Assembly: GCA_964406105.1 (NCBI GenBank)
Contig: CAYOQK010000012.1
Coordinates: forward strand, 1 to 64,000
Source of the DNA: WGAB01 sp964406105
GTDB lineage: Bacteria; Hydrothermota; Hydrothermia; WGAB01
DNA: 64,000 nt
Reading direction: 5' to 3'
The notes beneath the pieces are model-generated. The model ran no database searches. It was not told the origin of the DNA and saw only the letters and a list, made by a program, of their open reading frames with translations. The translations under genes were made by a program, and so were the position numbers. Positions 33,792 to 42,331 of this stretch are shown here, piece by piece; position 1 is the first letter of the stretch; each line of letters starts with the position of its first letter.

Positions 33792-35742
33792 CGCGAGGCA
33801 CCTCCATCTCCTGCTTACCGATGCGCACGTAGTGCCGCCCGTTCCGTTCACCCACGTATTCGGCCACAAACCCAAAGGGCTTGATCCGATAGGTCTTGCC
33901 CACCTCTAAGGTGCGGGCGGGACGGGTAAAGGCCTCCTGTTCGCGGGCCCTCTCCCGGACCTCCCGTTTGACCGCTGAGGCCAGGGCAACCGCCTCGCGG
34001 GCCCGTTCGGCCTGAGCGGCCTTGCGAAGCCGCTTTCGCAGCTCCTCGGCCTCCTGTTCCACCTGGCTCAGGATCTGCCGAGCCCGTTGGCGAGCCCGCT
34101 CAAGCCGTCGGGCCACCTCCTGTTCCAGTTCCATTTCCCGGGCTCGGAGTTCTTGGTCACGGCGGGCGAGTTCCCGCTCCTTCTCGGCCAGCTGGATCCT
34201 CAGCCTCCGCAACCCTTCCTCAAACTCCCGCAGGGTTTCGCGGGCGCGCTGGATCAAGGCTGGGGGTAGCCCCTCGTTCTCTGCGATTTCCAGGGCGTGG
34301 CTTTCGCCCATTTCGCCGAGTTCCATCCGATAGGTGGGGCGTCCGGTTGCAGGGTCATAGCCCATGGAAGCGTTGATCATTCCGGGCGTTCGTGCCACCA
34401 GTTCCTTCAGAGGGCCCAAGTGGGTGTTGGCGACCACCCGGGCACCCCGATCCCGGAGTTCCACCAGCAGGGCATAGGCCAAAGCCGCCCCCTCGGAGGG
34501 ATCGGTAGAGGCCAACATCTCATCAAAGAGCACCAAGTCTCCGGGCTCTACCTGGTCCAACAGTTCCCGAATTTCACGCACCAGGGCCGTGAAACTGGAC
34601 TCACCCTTTAGGAGATCCTGTTCATCCTGGAACCCCAAGGCCCAAAGCCCGTGAGGCAGAGGCACGGCCACCCTGCGGGCGGGAAAGGGAAACGCCGATA
34701 GGGCTGCCAGCACGGCCAAACCCAGGGTTTTCAAAGCCACGGTTTTGCCCCCTGCGTTGGGGCCAGAGATCAGCAACACCGCCTCTTTGAACCGAAGGCT
34801 CAGGGGCACTGTGCCTTCAAAGCCCTTTTCCTGTACCAACAGGGGATGGTACGCCTCCTCCAGAAGGATCTCGGGGTCGTCGTGGATCTCAGGAAGCACA
34901 GCCCCCACCGAACGGGCGTACAGGGCCCGAGCGTAAAGGGTTTCCAGATCTCCCAGCTGCACGGTCAGTTGCTGCAGGAACAGGGCGTGATGGTACACGC
35001 GGTCCGAGAGGGCACGGAGGATGCGCTGCACCTCCTCCCGCTCTTCCTCTTCGCGCCGTTTGAGGCGGTTCTGAACCTCTATCACCTCATAGGGTTCCAC
35101 GAACAGGGTTTCTTCGGATTGGGAAAACCCGTGCACCACGCCCCTGGGTTGGATATGGGACTTCAAGGGCAGCACGTATCGGCCGTTTTTCAAGGTGACA
35201 AAGGGTTCCCTTAGCCAGCCCCGGCGTTCGTACTCGCGTTTCAGGGCCTCCATCCGGCGGAGCACCTCAGCCTCCGCCTCTTTGCGGGCCTTGCGGATCC
35301 GAGCCAACTGGGGGCTGGCCTCGTCCAGCACCTCACCCTGGGGGCCCAGGGAACGACGGATTTCGTGGTACAGGCCTTGGAGCACCGCCGGATCCATCAA
35401 GGCCTCCTGCACGGGGGTGCCCACCAGGGCCTCATAGATCTCCAGGGCTGCAGCGATAAAGTCCCGAACCTTCAAGAGGTCTTGGGGGGTGAGAAGGGCA
35501 CCGGCTCGGATCTTCTCCAAGGGCAATCCCCCGGGGATTTTGGAGAAATCCAACCGCAGCCCTTGGTCCACCTCATGGATCAAGGCGGCCAAGAGGGACC
35601 GCTGTTGTTCCAGGGTGGTGCGATCCTCCAGGGGCCGAAGGCGTTGCAGGGCTTGGAGGCCCAAGGGCGACACCACATAGCCCCGGAGGAGGGCCACCAA
35701 CCTGGGGAACTCCAGTTTCTCCAGGGTACCCTCGGAGACCAT
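33772..35742 (-). CDS. mutS2: MutS2-family ATPase lacking the Smr domain
   Basis: A 656-residue DNA- or ribosome-associated ATPase. The clamp/lever helical part (residues 1-280) precedes the MutS ATPase domain: Walker A SGPNAGGKTVALKTLGL and Walker B LVLFDEMLASTDPSEGAAL. A long Glu/Arg-rich coiled coil (about 500-600) follows, then a short KOW-like end (YVGERNGRHYVRIGKQEMEV). Typical MutS2 proteins are about 780 residues with a C-terminal Smr nuclease domain; none is present here. It starts four bases after rpsU. Confidence 0.9.
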   Translation of the reverse strand: MVSEGTLEKLEFPRLVALLRGYVVSPLGLQALQRLRPLEDRTTLEQQRSLLAALIHEVDQGLRLDFSKIPGGLPLEKIRAGALLTPQDLLKVRDFIAAALEIYEALVGTPVQEALMDPAVLQGLYHEIRRSLGPQGEVLDEASPQLARIRKARKEAEAEVLRRMEALKREYERRGWLREPFVTLKNGRYVLPLKSHIQPRGVVHGFSQSEETLFVEPYEVIEVQNRLKRREEEEREEVQRILRALSDRVYHHALFLQQLTVQLGDLETLYARALYARSVGAVLPEIHDDPEILLEEAYHPLLVQEKGFEGTVPLSLRFKEAVLLISGPNAGGKTVALKTLGLAVLAALSAFPFPARRVAVPLPHGLWALGFQDEQDLLKGESSFTALVREIRELLDQVEPGDLVLFDEMLASTDPSEGAALAYALLVELRDRGARVVANTHLGPLKELVARTPGMINASMGYDPATGRPTYRMELGEMGESHALEIAENEGLPPALIQRARETLREFEEGLRRLRIQLAEKERELARRDQELRAREMELEQEVARRLERARQRARQILSQVEQEAEELRKRLRKAAQAERAREAVALASAVKREVRERAREQEAFTRPARTLEVGKTYRIKPFGFVAEYVGERNGRHYVRIGKQEMEVPRDAFYEV

Positions 35743-35746
35743 GGAC

Positions 35747-35947
35747 CTACGCGTTGTTGTATCTGCGCATCTTGCGGAGCATTCTGCGGCGGGCCGCCAT
35801 CAACTCCTTGCGCCGCCTTTCGGACGGTTTTTCGTAGAATTGGATCCTTTTGAGATCTTGAAGGATCCCGTCCTTGGTGACCACCTTGCGGAATCTCCGC
35901 AATAGGCTGTCAAAGGACTCACCGTCCCGCAAACGGACACCCGACAT
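35747..35947 (-). CDS. rpsU: 30S ribosomal protein bS21
   Basis: A 66-residue basic protein with the bS21 pattern: VRLRDGESFDSLLRRFRKVV, a central FYEKPSERRR and an Arg/Lys-rich end. It helps recognise mRNA on the 30S subunit. It lies six bases after dnaJ and four before mutS2, linking the chaperone genes to the macromolecular-synthesis genes. Confidence 0.95.
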   Translation of the reverse strand: MSGVRLRDGESFDSLLRRFRKVVTKDGILQDLKRIQFYEKPSERRRKELMAARRRMLRKMRRYNNA

Positions 35948-35953
35948 ATGGGT

Positions 35954-37195
35954 TCACCTCCTTCGGGCTTGTTCGGCAGGGGGTTCCTCGTTGCCCTTCT
36001 CACCCCGCCCAGTAAAGACCTCTTTGAGCCGGTCCTTGAACGAAGAAGGCCGGGCCGAGGGTTGGCCTTCCTCCAGGGCTTTCAGCCGTTCCAAAAGTTC
36101 CCGTTCCTCTGGGCTCAGATCCTTGGGCTTGGGCACCCGGATCACCACCTGTACCCACAGATCGCCCCGGCCACCCCGCAGTCCCGGCATGCCATGGCCC
36201 CGCACCCGGAACTTCGTATGGCTGGGGGTGCCGGGAGGGATCTCTATTCTAACCCCTTCGCCCAAGATGTCCCGGACCTCTATTTTACCCCCCAAAACCG
36301 CTGTTGAATAGGGGATTTTCACGGTGGTATAAAGGTCTTGCCCCTTTCGCTGAAACCGAGGATGGGGCTTTTCCTCCAGATACACCAGCAGATCCCCTGG
36401 AGGGCCACCCCAGGGGCCCACATTGCCCAACCCCCGCAGGGTAAGGTACTGCCCCTCCTCTACACCCCGAGGGATCCGGATCTTCACCGTTCGGGTTTTC
36501 AAAACCCGTCCGGTGCCGCCACACACCGGGCACGGGTCAGGGATCACCCATCCCCGCCCTTCACAACGGGGGCACGGGGCAGTGCGAACCATGTCAAAGA
36601 AGAAACTGCGGCTACGGGTCTGCACCACGCCGGTGCCTCCACACGTTGGACAGGGGACATGTTGGCCGGTACGCGAACCCGTGCCGTGGCAGGCGTCACA
36701 CCGTTCGTAATGTTTGATGCGAACGGTCTTTTCTACGCCGCGGGCGATCTCCTCCAGGGTAAGGGGCAAGCGGATCCGAATGTCCTCGCCACGGGGCCGT
36801 TCGGCCTCGCGGCGGGCCCGCGTGGCCGCGGGCCCGCCGCCACCAAAGATCTGCTCTAACAGGTCCGAAAAGAATCGGCCGAAGTTGCCCCCAAAGATGT
36901 CCCGCAAATCGTCAAAGTGGCGGAAATCCTGCCACGAAAAGTCCCCATGTCGGAAGGTCTGCGACACCCCCTCATGCCCATAGGTGTCATAGAGCCGCCG
37001 TTTCTCCGGATCCATCAGCACCTCGTAGGCCTCGGAGATCTCTTTGAACTTCTCCTCGGCCCACTTCTTTTTCTCCGGAGGATGGCGGTCTGGATGGTAC
37101 TGGAGGGCGAGTTTCCGGTACGCCTTCTTGATCTCCTCGGGCGAGGCGTCCCGGGAAACCCCCAGGATCTCGTAATAATCCCGCTTACCGGCCAT
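35954..37195 (-). CDS. dnaJ: Chaperone protein DnaJ
   Basis: A 413-residue type I J-protein that delivers clients to DnaK and stimulates its ATPase. The J domain contains YHPDRHP, and a Gly/Phe-rich linker follows. The zinc-finger domain has four CxxCxGxG repeats: CDACHGTG, CPTCGGTG, CPRCEGRG and CPVCGGTG. Two beta-rich client-binding domains complete it. A charged tail of about 50 residues is longer than usual. It lies 36 bases after dnaK. Confidence 0.96.
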   Translation of the reverse strand: MAGKRDYYEILGVSRDASPEEIKKAYRKLALQYHPDRHPPEKKKWAEEKFKEISEAYEVLMDPEKRRLYDTYGHEGVSQTFRHGDFSWQDFRHFDDLRDIFGGNFGRFFSDLLEQIFGGGGPAATRARREAERPRGEDIRIRLPLTLEEIARGVEKTVRIKHYERCDACHGTGSRTGQHVPCPTCGGTGVVQTRSRSFFFDMVRTAPCPRCEGRGWVIPDPCPVCGGTGRVLKTRTVKIRIPRGVEEGQYLTLRGLGNVGPWGGPPGDLLVYLEEKPHPRFQRKGQDLYTTVKIPYSTAVLGGKIEVRDILGEGVRIEIPPGTPSHTKFRVRGHGMPGLRGGRGDLWVQVVIRVPKPKDLSPEERELLERLKALEEGQPSARPSSFKDRLKEVFTGRGEKGNEEPPAEQARRR

Positions 37196-37231
37196 GATTC
37201 ACCAGTAAGCGGCGTCCCCTTTCCGCCGGCA

Positions 37232-39145
37232 TTACTCCACCACCTCGTAGTCAGTGTCCATAGGGCCTTCGGGCTTGTCCTTCCCTTCGCCTCCGGGTTT
37301 GCCCTGGCCAGCGGTGCCTGCCGCCTGCTGCGTCTGCTGATGGTAGAGCTCGGTGGAGATCTGGTTCCAGATGCGCTGGAGTTCATCCAATTTGTTGCGG
37401 ATGGCCTGCGCGTCCTCCCCTTGCATGGCCTCCTTCAGCGCCTTGATGGCCGCCTCCACCTGCTGCCGTTTCTCCTGAGCCACCTTGTCGCCCAGCTCCT
37501 TCAGGAGCTTCTCCACATTGTAGATGTACGCATCGGCTTGGTTCCGGGCATCCACCAGTTCCTTGCGGCGGCGGTCCTCTTCCTTATGGCGTTCGGCCTC
37601 CTCCACCATCCGCTGGATCTCCTCCTCGGTGAGACCGCTGGAGGCATGGATCCGGATCTCTGCCTCTTTACCCGTGGCCTTGTCCTTGGCCGACACGTGC
37701 AGGATGCCGTCGGCATCAATGTCAAAGGTCACTTCAATCTGGGGAACACCCCGAGGAGCAGGCGGGATGCCGGTGAGTTCAAACTGCCCCAGCAACCGGT
37801 TCTCAGAGGCAATGGGACGTTCGCCCTGGTACACCTTGATGAGCACGCTGGTTTGATTGTCCTCGGCGGTGGTGTAGATCTTGGTCTTGCGGGTGGGTAC
37901 GGTGGTGTTCCGGGGGATCACCACGTCAAACACCCCTCCCAGGGTTTCCACTCCCAGGGAAAGGGGCGTCACATCCAGCAGCAGGATATCCTTGACCTCT
38001 CCGGAGAGCACCGCCCCCTGCAGCGCAGCCCCGATGGCCACCACTTCATCGGGATTGATGCCCTTGTGGGGTTCGCGACCGAAGAAGTCCCGCACCATCT
38101 GCTGCACCAAGGGCATCCGGGTTTGGCCTCCCACCAGGATCACCTCATCAATCTCCCCGGGCGAGAGCTTGGCGTCCTCCAGAGCCTGTCGGCAGATCTC
38201 AATGGTGCGCTCAATCAGATCCCGGGCCATGCTCTCCAACCGGGCCCGGGTGAGTTTCCGCTCCAAGTGCTTGGGGCCCGACGCATCGGCAGCGATGAAG
38301 GGCAGCGAGATGGTGGTCTCTTGTAGGGTGGAGAGCTCTTTCTTGGCCTTTTCAGCCGCCTCCTTGAGGCGTTGGAGGGCCATCCGATCCTTCCGAAGAT
38401 CAATGCCGGTTTCCTCCAAGAACTCTTCCACCAGCCACTGGATAATGCGTTGGTCAATGTCATCGCCACCCAGATGGGTATCGCCCTTGGTGGCAATCAC
38501 CTCAAACACCCCGCCTCCGATCTCCAGGATAGAGATGTCAAAGGTCCCGCCTCCCAGGTCATATACCGCCACCTTGAGTTGGCGATCCTTCTTGTCCAGG
38601 CCGTAGGCAAGGGCTGCGGCGGTGGGCTCGTTGAAGATCCGCAACACCTCCAGGCCAGCGATGCGGCCGGCGTCCTTGGTGGCCTGACGTTGGGCATCGT
38701 TAAAGTAGGCCGGCACCGTGATCACGGCCTTGGTCACAGGGTGTCCGAGGTACTGTTCGGCGGCCTCCTTCAGGTACGCCAGGATCTTGGCTGAGATCTC
38801 TTCGGGAGTGAAGTTCCGGCCCAAGGCGGGAATGTACACCTCCACGCGATCGTTGGCGCCCGACACCACCTTGTAGGGCACCCTGCGGGCCTCGTCGGTC
38901 ACCTCACTGTACCGACGACCCATAAAACGTTTGATGGAAAAGACGGTGTTTTCGGCGTTCGTGATGGCCTGCCGCTTGGCCAGCGAGCCCACCAACACCT
39001 CTTGGTCCTTAAAGGCCACCACTGAGGGCGTGATTCGCTCTCCTTCAGGGTTGGGGATGATCACGGGCTCGCCCCCCATCACCACCGCCACCACAGAGTT
39101 CGTGGTTCCCAGATCAATGCCGATCACCTTCTCCTGGGCGCTCAT
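37232..39145 (-). CDS. dnaK: Chaperone protein DnaK (Hsp70)
   Basis: A 637-residue Hsp70. The nucleotide-binding domain carries IGIDLGTTNSVVAVV, VYDLGGGTFDISILE and VILVGGQTRMPLVQQ. The linker motif DILLLDVTPLSLG precedes the substrate-binding domain and a lid ending in a Gly/Gln-rich, acidic tail (TDYEVVE). It refolds proteins with GrpE and DnaJ. A GGAGG ribosome site lies in the grpE end, and the start overlaps the grpE stop (ATGA). Confidence 0.97.
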   Translation of the reverse strand: MSAQEKVIGIDLGTTNSVVAVVMGGEPVIIPNPEGERITPSVVAFKDQEVLVGSLAKRQAITNAENTVFSIKRFMGRRYSEVTDEARRVPYKVVSGANDRVEVYIPALGRNFTPEEISAKILAYLKEAAEQYLGHPVTKAVITVPAYFNDAQRQATKDAGRIAGLEVLRIFNEPTAAALAYGLDKKDRQLKVAVYDLGGGTFDISILEIGGGVFEVIATKGDTHLGGDDIDQRIIQWLVEEFLEETGIDLRKDRMALQRLKEAAEKAKKELSTLQETTISLPFIAADASGPKHLERKLTRARLESMARDLIERTIEICRQALEDAKLSPGEIDEVILVGGQTRMPLVQQMVRDFFGREPHKGINPDEVVAIGAALQGAVLSGEVKDILLLDVTPLSLGVETLGGVFDVVIPRNTTVPTRKTKIYTTAEDNQTSVLIKVYQGERPIASENRLLGQFELTGIPPAPRGVPQIEVTFDIDADGILHVSAKDKATGKEAEIRIHASSGLTEEEIQRMVEEAERHKEEDRRRKELVDARNQADAYIYNVEKLLKELGDKVAQEKRQQVEAAIKALKEAMQGEDAQAIRNKLDELQRIWNQISTELYHQQTQQAAGTAGQGKPGGEGKDKPEGPMDTDYEVVE

Positions 39146-39696
39146 GACGATTCACCTCCTTCGTCTGCATTCCGAGCCTCTACTCCTTGACCCCTGGACA
39201 CCACCACCTTGGCGGGCCGAAGGAGCCGCTCTTTAAAGTAGTATCCCCGCTCGTACTCCTCCACCACGGTCCCGGCGGGTTCGGGCGATTCCACCATGGA
39301 CACGGCTTCGTGCTTTCGGGGATCAAAGGGTTGTCCCTTAGAGGAAAAGGGCTTCAAGCCCTCCCGTTCCAAAACCTCACGGAGCTGGTTGAAGATCATG
39401 CGCACGCCATCCAGGATGGCCCGGGCATCGGCCTCCTCCGACACGGCCAACGCGCGCTCAAAGTTGTCCAGTACGGGCAATAGCTCGCTCACCAAGCGTT
39501 CGGAGGCGAACTCCACCGCCTGTTTCCACCGCTGGTCCATGGCGCGCTTGTAGTTCTCAAAGTCTGCCCGGGTCCTAAGGTACAGATCCCGGAACTCGTC
39601 CCGTTCCTGTTTCACGGCGTCCAGTTCCTCCTTCAAACGTTGCACTTCGTGCTTCAGTCGTTGCGTCCAATGAAGCCTCTTGCCCTTCTCCGCCAT
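39142..39696 (-). CDS. grpE: Nucleotide exchange factor GrpE
   Basis: A 184-residue DnaK cofactor. An N-terminal coiled coil (about residues 5-50) leads into RADFENYKRAMDQRWK and LLPVLDNFERAL, followed by the beta-wing domain with GQPFDPRKHEAVSMVE. ATG 39696 has GGAGG seven bases upstream; the longer ATG 39726 frame is less likely. It is first in the seven-gene string reaching to rpoD. Confidence 0.95.
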   Translation of the reverse strand: MAEKGKRLHWTQRLKHEVQRLKEELDAVKQERDEFRDLYLRTRADFENYKRAMDQRWKQAVEFASERLVSELLPVLDNFERALAVSEEADARAILDGVRMIFNQLREVLEREGLKPFSSKGQPFDPRKHEAVSMVESPEPAGTVVEEYERGYYFKERLLRPAKVVVSRGQGVEARNADEGGESS

Positions 39697-39735
39697 GGGA
39701 CCACCTCCGAGCGGGGATGAAGTCAAGTTGCTATA

Positions 39736-39764
39736 TGTTTACTCAGATTTTCTGCAGATGTCAA
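39736..39764 (-). promoter_or_regulatory. Promoter of the grpE-to-rpoD operon
   Basis: On the minus strand TTGACA (39764-39759) and TAAACA (39741-39736) are separated by 17 bases. The -35 is consensus and the -10 partial. No CIRCE inverted repeat and no hrcA gene are visible, so heat control, if any, works differently. Confidence 0.55.
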
Positions 39765-39821
39765 CCCCCTCCGACAGGAACCATCATACAGAGAAACCGG
39801 CCACACGTCTACGGCTGCGGC

Positions 39822-39850
39822 TTGACAGGGGATGATGCCTTCCATACAAT
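39822..39850 (+). promoter_or_regulatory. Promoter of the FG-GAP protein gene
   Basis: TTGACA (39822-39827), a 17-base spacer and TACAAT (39845-39850). The 5' leader would be about 110 bases. It diverges from the grpE promoter 60 bases away. Confidence 0.75.
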
Positions 39851-39969
39851 GCCCAAGAAGCCATCTTTGGGGACATCACGGGGACAGGTTTAACCTCCTG
39901 CCACTGGTTTTCCCCAAAGCATGGGAACCATCACCGCGGCCCCAAGCCGCCAAAACCAGGAGGTGTGTG

Positions 39970-41562
39970 ATGAAGTTGTGGGGTCAAGGCATTTTGGCCC
40001 TCGTGCTGTGGGCCAGCAGCCTGCCGGCTGCTGCGGACCTGATCATCCGTGCAGAGGGGGAAACCGGATACGACGAACTGGGGACTTCTGTGGCCGCCCT
40101 GGCCGACGTGAACGGCGATGGCTTTGGCGATCTCCTGGCCGGCGCCCCAAAATACGACACCCAGGGCGCCGCATACATCTTCTTTGGCGATTCCACTATG
40201 GACGACCTCTATGACCTCCGATTGGTGGGCGAAAACGCCGGTGATCGCTTCGGCTACAGCGTGGCCAGCGCCGGCGATGTCAACGGCGATGGCTACGAGG
40301 ATATTGTCGTGGGCGCCTATCTCTACGACGACGGCACCAACACCGATGCCGGCGCCGCCTACATCTTCTTCGGCGGCCCCTCCATGGACAACACTTACGA
40401 CGTCAAAATGGTCGGCGAAAATGCGGGGGATCACTTCGGTGCCACCGTGGCCGGTGCCGGCGACGTCAACGGTGACGGCTACGCGGATGTCATCGTGGGC
40501 GCCGACTCCTATGACGACGGCACCAACACCAGTGCCGGCGCCGCCTACATCTTCTTCGGCGGCCCCTCCATGGACAACACCTACGACGTCAAAATGATCG
40601 GCGAAGGCGCTTGGCATCTGTTCGGCTTTGATGTGGCGAGTGCCGGCGACGTCAACGGCGACGGCTACGACGACGTCATCGTGGGAGCAGTTTACTACAG
40701 CACAGCCGGGAACACCCATCTGGGCGCTGCCTACATCTTCTACGGCGGATCTTCCATGGACAACACCTACGATGTCAAAGTCACAGGCGAGAACGCCGAA
40801 GACCGGCTGGGCGTGTCCGTGGCCGGCGCCGGCGACGTCAACTACGATGGCTACGACGACATCATCGTGGGAGCCTACGGCTACGACGATGGCACCCAAC
40901 TGGAGGCCGGTGCCGCCTATGTGTTCCTGGGCGGAAACCCCATGGACAACGCCTACGACGTCAAAATGGTGGGAGAAACCGACAGCTCTTTCTTTGGCTA
41001 TGCCGTGAGTGGAGCGGGCTACATCAACAACGACTCCCTCGCCGATGTCCTGATCGGAGCCTACGGCTACGACGTGGGGGCCAACGAGGACCAGGGGGCC
41101 GCCTACGTGTTCTTCGGTGGCAACCCCATGGATGCCGTGTACGAAGAACGCATCGTTGGTGAGGCCGCAGGCGACGAGTTCGGCCGGAGCGTGAGCGGCG
41201 GCTTTAACGTTAACCAGGATCCCTACGACGACTTGGCCATGGGCGCCCACCTGTTTGATGACGGCATCGCCACCAGTGCGGGCGCCGCCTACGTGTACAA
41301 ACTCAGCGGGCCGGTGTCTGTAACGGAAGGAACGCCGTCCGCCTCCCTCCCGGGCCGACTCACAGGCACGAACCCCTCGGCCACCGGCATCTGGAACGTG
41401 GTAGAGGTGCCACCCGGAACCCCCTACGGGCTGTATCTGGCCTCTGGACGGCGGGTGCAGGAGGGCGTGGTGCACGGGAACACCCTCCAGATCCGCGTAT
41501 CCACGAGAGGAGTGTACTTCCTGAGGGTGGGGTCCCACACCTGGAAACTGATCAAACGGTAA
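39970..41562 (+). CDS. Secreted FG-GAP repeat (integrin-like propeller) protein with Por/T9SS C-terminal domain
   Basis: A 530-residue exported protein. The signal peptide spans about residues 1-22 (ALVLWASSLPAAA). Seven tandem FG-GAP blades follow, each with a calcium-binding loop of type GDVNGDGYEDIVVGAY and an AAYIFFGG strand, about 62 residues per repeat. The sixth and seventh loops are degenerate. The C-terminus (YLASGRRVQEG ... RGVYFLRVG) is a type IX sorting domain. Likely surface adhesion or carbohydrate binding; no enzymatic motif is seen. ATG 39970 is chosen as the start of the signal peptide. Confidence 0.85.
   Translation: MKLWGQGILALVLWASSLPAAADLIIRAEGETGYDELGTSVAALADVNGDGFGDLLAGAPKYDTQGAAYIFFGDSTMDDLYDLRLVGENAGDRFGYSVASAGDVNGDGYEDIVVGAYLYDDGTNTDAGAAYIFFGGPSMDNTYDVKMVGENAGDHFGATVAGAGDVNGDGYADVIVGADSYDDGTNTSAGAAYIFFGGPSMDNTYDVKMIGEGAWHLFGFDVASAGDVNGDGYDDVIVGAVYYSTAGNTHLGAAYIFYGGSSMDNTYDVKVTGENAEDRLGVSVAGAGDVNYDGYDDIIVGAYGYDDGTQLEAGAAYVFLGGNPMDNAYDVKMVGETDSSFFGYAVSGAGYINNDSLADVLIGAYGYDVGANEDQGAAYVFFGGNPMDAVYEERIVGEAAGDEFGRSVSGGFNVNQDPYDDLAMGAHLFDDGIATSAGAAYVYKLSGPVSVTEGTPSASLPGRLTGTNPSATGIWNVVEVPPGTPYGLYLASGRRVQEGVVHGNTLQIRVSTRGVYFLRVGSHTWKLIKR
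40350..40950 (+). repeat. DNA-level tandem repeats inside the FG-GAP gene
   Basis: Units of about 186 bases repeat in frame. The segment encoding GAAYIFFGGPSMDN is nearly identical at about 40351 and 40537, and recurs with changes further on. The near-identity at DNA level points to recent duplication or gene conversion of blades. Confidence 0.7.
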
Positions 41563-41692
41563 GACCCGGGGGCTCTGCCTCCGCTTCCGGGGCTGTGGCC
41601 CCTGGCCCCCAGGGCCTCCGCACCCCGGGAACCTGCTAAAGAACAGCGGAAGGGAGATCCCCAAAACCCCCAGGGGCCCATGCCCCTGTGAT

Positions 41693-41740
41693 CGTGGGTG
41701 TGCCTTGGCCAACCGCGCGGTTGGCCAAGGCACACCCACG
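41693..41740. repeat. 48-bp perfect palindrome upstream of the macrodomain gene
   Basis: Each arm is 24 bases with no spacer: CGTGGGTGTGCC...GGCACACCCACG, centred on CCGCGCGG. It lies 130 bases after the FG-GAP stop. The right arm contains the -35 of the next promoter. No T run follows on either strand, so simple intrinsic termination is not obvious. Confidence 0.95.
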
Positions 41741-41749
41741 CCGTATATT
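41721..41749 (+). promoter_or_regulatory. Promoter of the macrodomain-plsY2 pair
   Basis: TTGGCC (41721-41726), 17 bases, then TATATT (41744-41749). The -35 is inside the palindrome at 41693-41740, so a protein bound to it would block this promoter. Confidence 0.5.
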
Positions 41750-41782
41750 CAAACCAAGGGAATCCCACACAGGAGGCAGGCC

Positions 41783-42331
41783 ATGGAAGTGCTCAAAACC
41801 CTGGAGGTGCAAGGGCGGCGAGTACTGATCGGTGTGGGGGACATCACGGAAGAGGCGGTAGACGCCATCGTGAATGCCGCCAATTCCCGGCTCCAGCACG
41901 GGGGCGGCGTCGCACGAGCCATTGTGAAAAAGGGAGGTGCCATCATCCAAGAGGAAAGCAATCGCATCGGCTACGTCCCTGTGGGGCAGGTGGCGGTGAC
42001 CCGTGCAGGTCAACTCCCGGCCCGATACGTGATCCACGCAGTGGGCCCCCGCTGGGGCGAGGGCAATGAAGAGGAAAAACTCCGCAGCGCTGTCTGGAAC
42101 GCCCTCCAAAAGGCCGAGGAACTGGGGCTCCAAAGCATCGCTCTCCCGGCCATCTCCATGGGCATCTTTGGATTCCCTAAGGAACTCGGCACCCGCATCC
42201 TCCTGGAAACCGTGGTGGACTTCTTGAAGACCCGCGCACGATCCCTTCAAGAGGTCCGCCTGATTGACATCTCCCGCAGCACTGCGGAGCACTACCTGCG
42301 GGCCGCCAAGGCCCTGGGGTGGGCCCTATGA
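41783..42331 (+). CDS. Macrodomain protein (ADP-ribose-binding, YmdB/MacroD-like)
   Basis: A 182-residue single macrodomain. Key motifs are GDITEEAVDAIVNAANSRL, LQHGGGVARAIVKKGG, YVIHAVGPRWGEG and IALPAISMGIFGFPKE, which line the ADP-ribose pocket. Such proteins remove ADP-ribose or O-acetyl groups from targets or deacetylate O-acetyl-ADP-ribose. AGGAGG lies six bases before ATG 41783. It overlaps the PlsY-like gene by ATGA, an unexplained pairing. Confidence 0.88.
   Translation: MEVLKTLEVQGRRVLIGVGDITEEAVDAIVNAANSRLQHGGGVARAIVKKGGAIIQEESNRIGYVPVGQVAVTRAGQLPARYVIHAVGPRWGEGNEEEKLRSAVWNALQKAEELGLQSIALPAISMGIFGFPKELGTRILLETVVDFLKTRARSLQEVRLIDISRSTAEHYLRAAKALGWAL

Noticed and set aside
39697..39830. 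CIRCE element upstream of grpE
   Set aside because: No TTAGCACTC-N9-GAGTGCTAA repeat is present in the divergent region.
39931..41739. 602-residue ORF on the minus strand
   Set aside because: Antisense to the FG-GAP gene. Its repetitive Val/His/Gly translation just mirrors the tandem blades.
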